Assembly: GCA_029593915.1 (NCBI GenBank)
Contig: CP046147.1
Location: 1,860,001 to 1,924,000, forward strand
Direction: 5' to 3'
Origin: Candidatus Lucifugimonas marina
GTDB taxonomy: Bacteria; Chloroflexota; Dehalococcoidia; Lucifugimonadales; Lucifugimonadaceae
DNA: 64,000 bases
Position 1 is the first letter of the stretch; the number at the start of each line of letters is the position of its first letter. Below, piece by piece: positions 62,094 to 64,000 of this stretch. The position numbers and the translations under genes were made by a program. The notes under the pieces are model-generated. The model was not told where the DNA came from. It did no database searches and saw only the letters and a program-made list of their open reading frames with translations.

Positions 62094-63134
62094 ATGGCTA
62101 AACAAAGAGTTGTAGTTCTCGGTGGTGATACCGACGACCCGCTGCATCATGAACGTGCCGAGATGGCCGGTCTCGATGTGGAGTTTGTACAAGAAGCGCC
62201 TCAGTCTGAGGGTGAGGCGATGGAAGCCGTCCGAGGCGCCGACGCAATCATGATGCGCGGTGGCTGGGGATCGGAACAGGTTATCCGTGCTGCCGACTCA
62301 GCCAAAGTGCTTGCGGTCTACTCACACGGTTTCAACCACATAGATGTAGATACTGCGACCGACATGGGCATTATCGTCACCAACGGCGCCGGCATGTGTG
62401 CCGAAGAAGTTTCGAACCAAGCCGTAACGATGACGCTTGCTTTAAATCGTCACACTGTACAGTCGACCCTCCAACTGCGAGAAGGTCGATGGAGTTCGGC
62501 TGAATTAGGACCGACCGAACCAATCGACGAGCAGACTCTTGGAATCGTCGGATTCGGAAACATCGGACGCCAGGTTGCCCGTAAGCTCGGGCAAGGGTGG
62601 CGCATGGAGACGTTGGTCTACGATCCATATGTGGAACCCTGGATCATCACTGAATACGGTGTGGAGCAGGTCTTCGAGCTCAACGATTTGTTCAAGCGAT
62701 CTGACTACATCGTAGTTGTCGTTCCGCTAAACGCTGAAACCTTCCACATGATCGGCAAAGAACAGTTCGACGTGATGAAGAAATCGGCCTACTACATCAA
62801 CGTTTGCCGTGGTTCGGTAAACGATGAGCCGGCGTTGATCGAAGCTCTGCAACAGGGCAAGATGCGCGGTGCAGGTCTAGATGTGTTCGAGCAAGAGCCG
62901 GTAGATCCCAACAACCCTCTGCTTCAGATGAAGAACGTGATAACGGCTCCTCACTCAGCTGGTCAGTCGACCCGTTCCGCATGGTTGTCGCGACAGCGCG
63001 CTTCGCAGCAGGTTGCGGCGGTGCTTCGTGGCGAATGGCCAAGTGCCGGTCAAAACCCAGAAGTGACATCCAAGCTGGAATCGAAGACACGTCACCCCGG
63101 TTCGGCAGGGGCCGTAACAGGTCACGGCGAGTAA
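62094..63134 (+). CDS. D-2-hydroxyacid dehydrogenase 3
   Basis: 346 residues. IVGFGNIGRQVARKLGQG, YDPYVEPWI, Arg in NVCRGSVNDE, Glu in FEQEPVDPNN, His in APHSAGQST. AGGA lies just before the ATG. 81 nt after paralogue 2, closing the three-gene set. Confidence 0.91.
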   Translation: MAKQRVVVLGGDTDDPLHHERAEMAGLDVEFVQEAPQSEGEAMEAVRGADAIMMRGGWGSEQVIRAADSAKVLAVYSHGFNHIDVDTATDMGIIVTNGAGMCAEEVSNQAVTMTLALNRHTVQSTLQLREGRWSSAELGPTEPIDEQTLGIVGFGNIGRQVARKLGQGWRMETLVYDPYVEPWIITEYGVEQVFELNDLFKRSDYIVVVVPLNAETFHMIGKEQFDVMKKSAYYINVCRGSVNDEPALIEALQQGKMRGAGLDVFEQEPVDPNNPLLQMKNVITAPHSAGQSTRSAWLSRQRASQQVAAVLRGEWPSAGQNPEVTSKLESKTRHPGSAGAVTGHGE

Positions 63135-63176
63135 GCCGCTTGTCAGGTTCCTTCCTTCGTCTCGGAACGTACTGAA

Positions 63177-63298
63177 CTCCCGACGGAGGAGGGATCACGG
63201 ACAACGGCTTTGAAATTATTTGCGCGGGATTAGAGCGATCTAATCCCACGTACCTGGTCCAAACTGTGGACTATCATCCCTCGGCTGCACTCGGGAAA
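63177..63298. repeat. structured repeat, third copy, in the mlrC leader
   Basis: Left arm CTCCCGACGGAGGAGGGATC (63177 on), right arm (63273-63298) ATCATCCCTCGGCTGCACTC then GGGAAA. CCCGA/TCGGG and GAGGGAT/ATCCCTC pair with an internal loop between them. Inside are a perfect GGGATTAG-CTAATCCC hairpin (63226-63247) and a GTCC-GGAC hairpin (63257-63271). It ends 14 nt before the MlrC-like ATG, so it would be in the mRNA leader. Confidence 0.7.
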
Positions 63299-63311
63299 TT
63301 GATCTCAACCC

Positions 63312-64000
63312 ATGCCTAAAAAACTTCGTATAGCAACGCTCGGCATTCACCACGAGACCAATACGTTCGCCAGCAATCCAACGACGATGGATAGCTTCAA
63401 AGTTTCAGGAATGCAGACGTATGCCGTTCAACGTGGCCAGCAGTATTACGACATGCACGAGCGGTCATCGACTTCGATGGCGGGCTTTATTCAAGCCTCG
63501 AAACGATTAGATTTTGAACTGGTGCCGTTGATCTTCGCGGCAACTGATCCGGCTGGAACGATTAGCAAAGAGGTCTTCGACACTCTCGGCGGCGAAGCGC
63601 TCGAAATGCTTCGTGATCAGGGTCCGTTCGATGGCGTGTTGCTGAACCAAATGGGTGCTGCCGTCTCGGAAGAATATCCAGACATGGATGGCGAGCTCGC
63701 CCGTAGGGTACGCGAGATAGTCGGCACCGACGTGCCAGTAGCGATGACGCTTGATCTGCACGCAAACGTATCGCAGCAGATGGCCGACGAAACCGATGCT
63801 CTCGTAATCTACAAAACCAATCCTCACACCGACGCCGTTCCCCGAGCGCACGATGCCTGCGACCTGGTCGTTCGGATGGCTCGCGAAAACTGGCGACCTG
63901 CCAAGTGGCTCGAACAGCCTCCGATGGTGGTTGGCATCTTCCAGCACGACACACGTGACATGCCAATGAAGGCCGTTATCGACGATCTTGAAACCGTGCT
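63312..64000 (+). CDS. MlrC-like M81 metallopeptidase, 3' truncated by window end
   Basis: The frame is open from ATG 63312 to the window edge, about 229 codons. LGIHHETNTF is the family's N-terminal motif with metal ligands; VPLIFAATDPAGTIS, NQMGAAVSEEYPDMDGEL and MTLDLHANVSQQMA carry the later His/Asp ligands, and YKTNPHTD follows. MlrC cleaves linearised cyclic peptides; homologues occur in catabolic clusters. The C-terminus lies outside. Confidence 0.88.
   Translation, partial: MPKKLRIATLGIHHETNTFASNPTTMDSFKVSGMQTYAVQRGQQYYDMHERSSTSMAGFIQASKRLDFELVPLIFAATDPAGTISKEVFDTLGGEALEMLRDQGPFDGVLLNQMGAAVSEEYPDMDGELARRVREIVGTDVPVAMTLDLHANVSQQMADETDALVIYKTNPHTDAVPRAHDACDLVVRMARENWRPAKWLEQPPMVVGIFQHDTRDMPMKAVIDDLETV

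Noticed and set aside
1..64000. Reassignment of TAA to an amino acid
   Set aside because: TAA is a normal final stop for several complete genes here (for example terC, dcd and the DapA-like gene); the two interrupted genes are better explained by point changes.
1..64000. CRISPR array, prophage or insertion sequence
   Set aside because: No regularly spaced repeats, no Cas, phage or transposase genes among the readable frames.

Overview
The window looks like a chromosomal segment of an uncultivated marine Chloroflexota bacterium, most likely a SAR202-type Dehalococcoidia. This is an inference from gene content: many oxidoreductase, amidase and dehydratase families, lipoproteins with Thr/Pro-rich linkers, moderate GC, and no prophage, CRISPR or IS transposase. 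No rRNA or other phylogenetic marker is present to prove it. Genes lie on both strands in short operons, often with 1-8 nt overlaps.

Layout. 1-4.2 kb: a nitroreductase broken by a TAA stop, then a minus-strand operon (LicD-type transferase, cytidylyltransferase, F420/flavin oxidoreductase) divergent from an aminotransferase, suggesting decoration of a surface glycan with a phospho-alcohol group. 4.5-12.8 kb: a seven-gene respiratory operon with a NapA-type nitrate reductase, a lipoprotein NapB, a four-cluster ferredoxin, an NrfD-type quinol-oxidising membrane protein, an Ig-like membrane protein and two extra dihaem cytochromes, closed by a bidirectional terminator. 12.8-25.7 kb: dehydrogenase, ketopantoate reductase-like enzyme, methyltransferase, phosphoesterase, a two-component system, an 822-residue coiled-coil lipoprotein, an FAD flavoprotein interrupted by TAA, an MFS transporter and an SDR. 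25.9-30.4 kb: lipoproteins and a 2-oxoacid dehydrogenase E1 alpha/beta pair without E2/E3. 30.4-34.3 kb: two small gene islets bounded by tRNA-Lys-derived repeats and the intact tRNA-Lys(TTT). 34.6-43.1 kb: amidohydrolase, GMC oxidoreductase, signal peptidase, ECF sigma/anti-sigma pair, a winged-helix protein, TerC with a structured leader, and a SIMPL lipoprotein. 43.3-48.8 kb: dcd, ribD-ribE-ribBA-ribH and dinB. 48.9-64 kb: a DapA-like enzyme, tRNA-Gln and tRNA-Glu, an ABC exporter, an unknown probable TIM-barrel protein, DUF4097, amidase, GYD protein, TPP enzyme, M42-like peptidase, three tandem D-2-hydroxyacid dehydrogenases and the start of an MlrC-like metallopeptidase.

Most notable signals: (1) a family of about 113-127 bp structured repeats with conserved arms at about 34.46, 47.43, 52.28, 59.68 and 63.18 kb; (2) tRNA-Lys-derived direct repeats bounding two islets; (3) two genes (the cytidylyltransferase and ribD) whose conserved N-termini can be reached only from AUC or AUU codons placed correctly behind Shine-Dalgarno sequences; (4) two conserved enzymes each interrupted by one in-frame TAA; (5) the unusual composition of the nitrate reductase operon. 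Function calls rest on recognised motifs only; no database search was possible.
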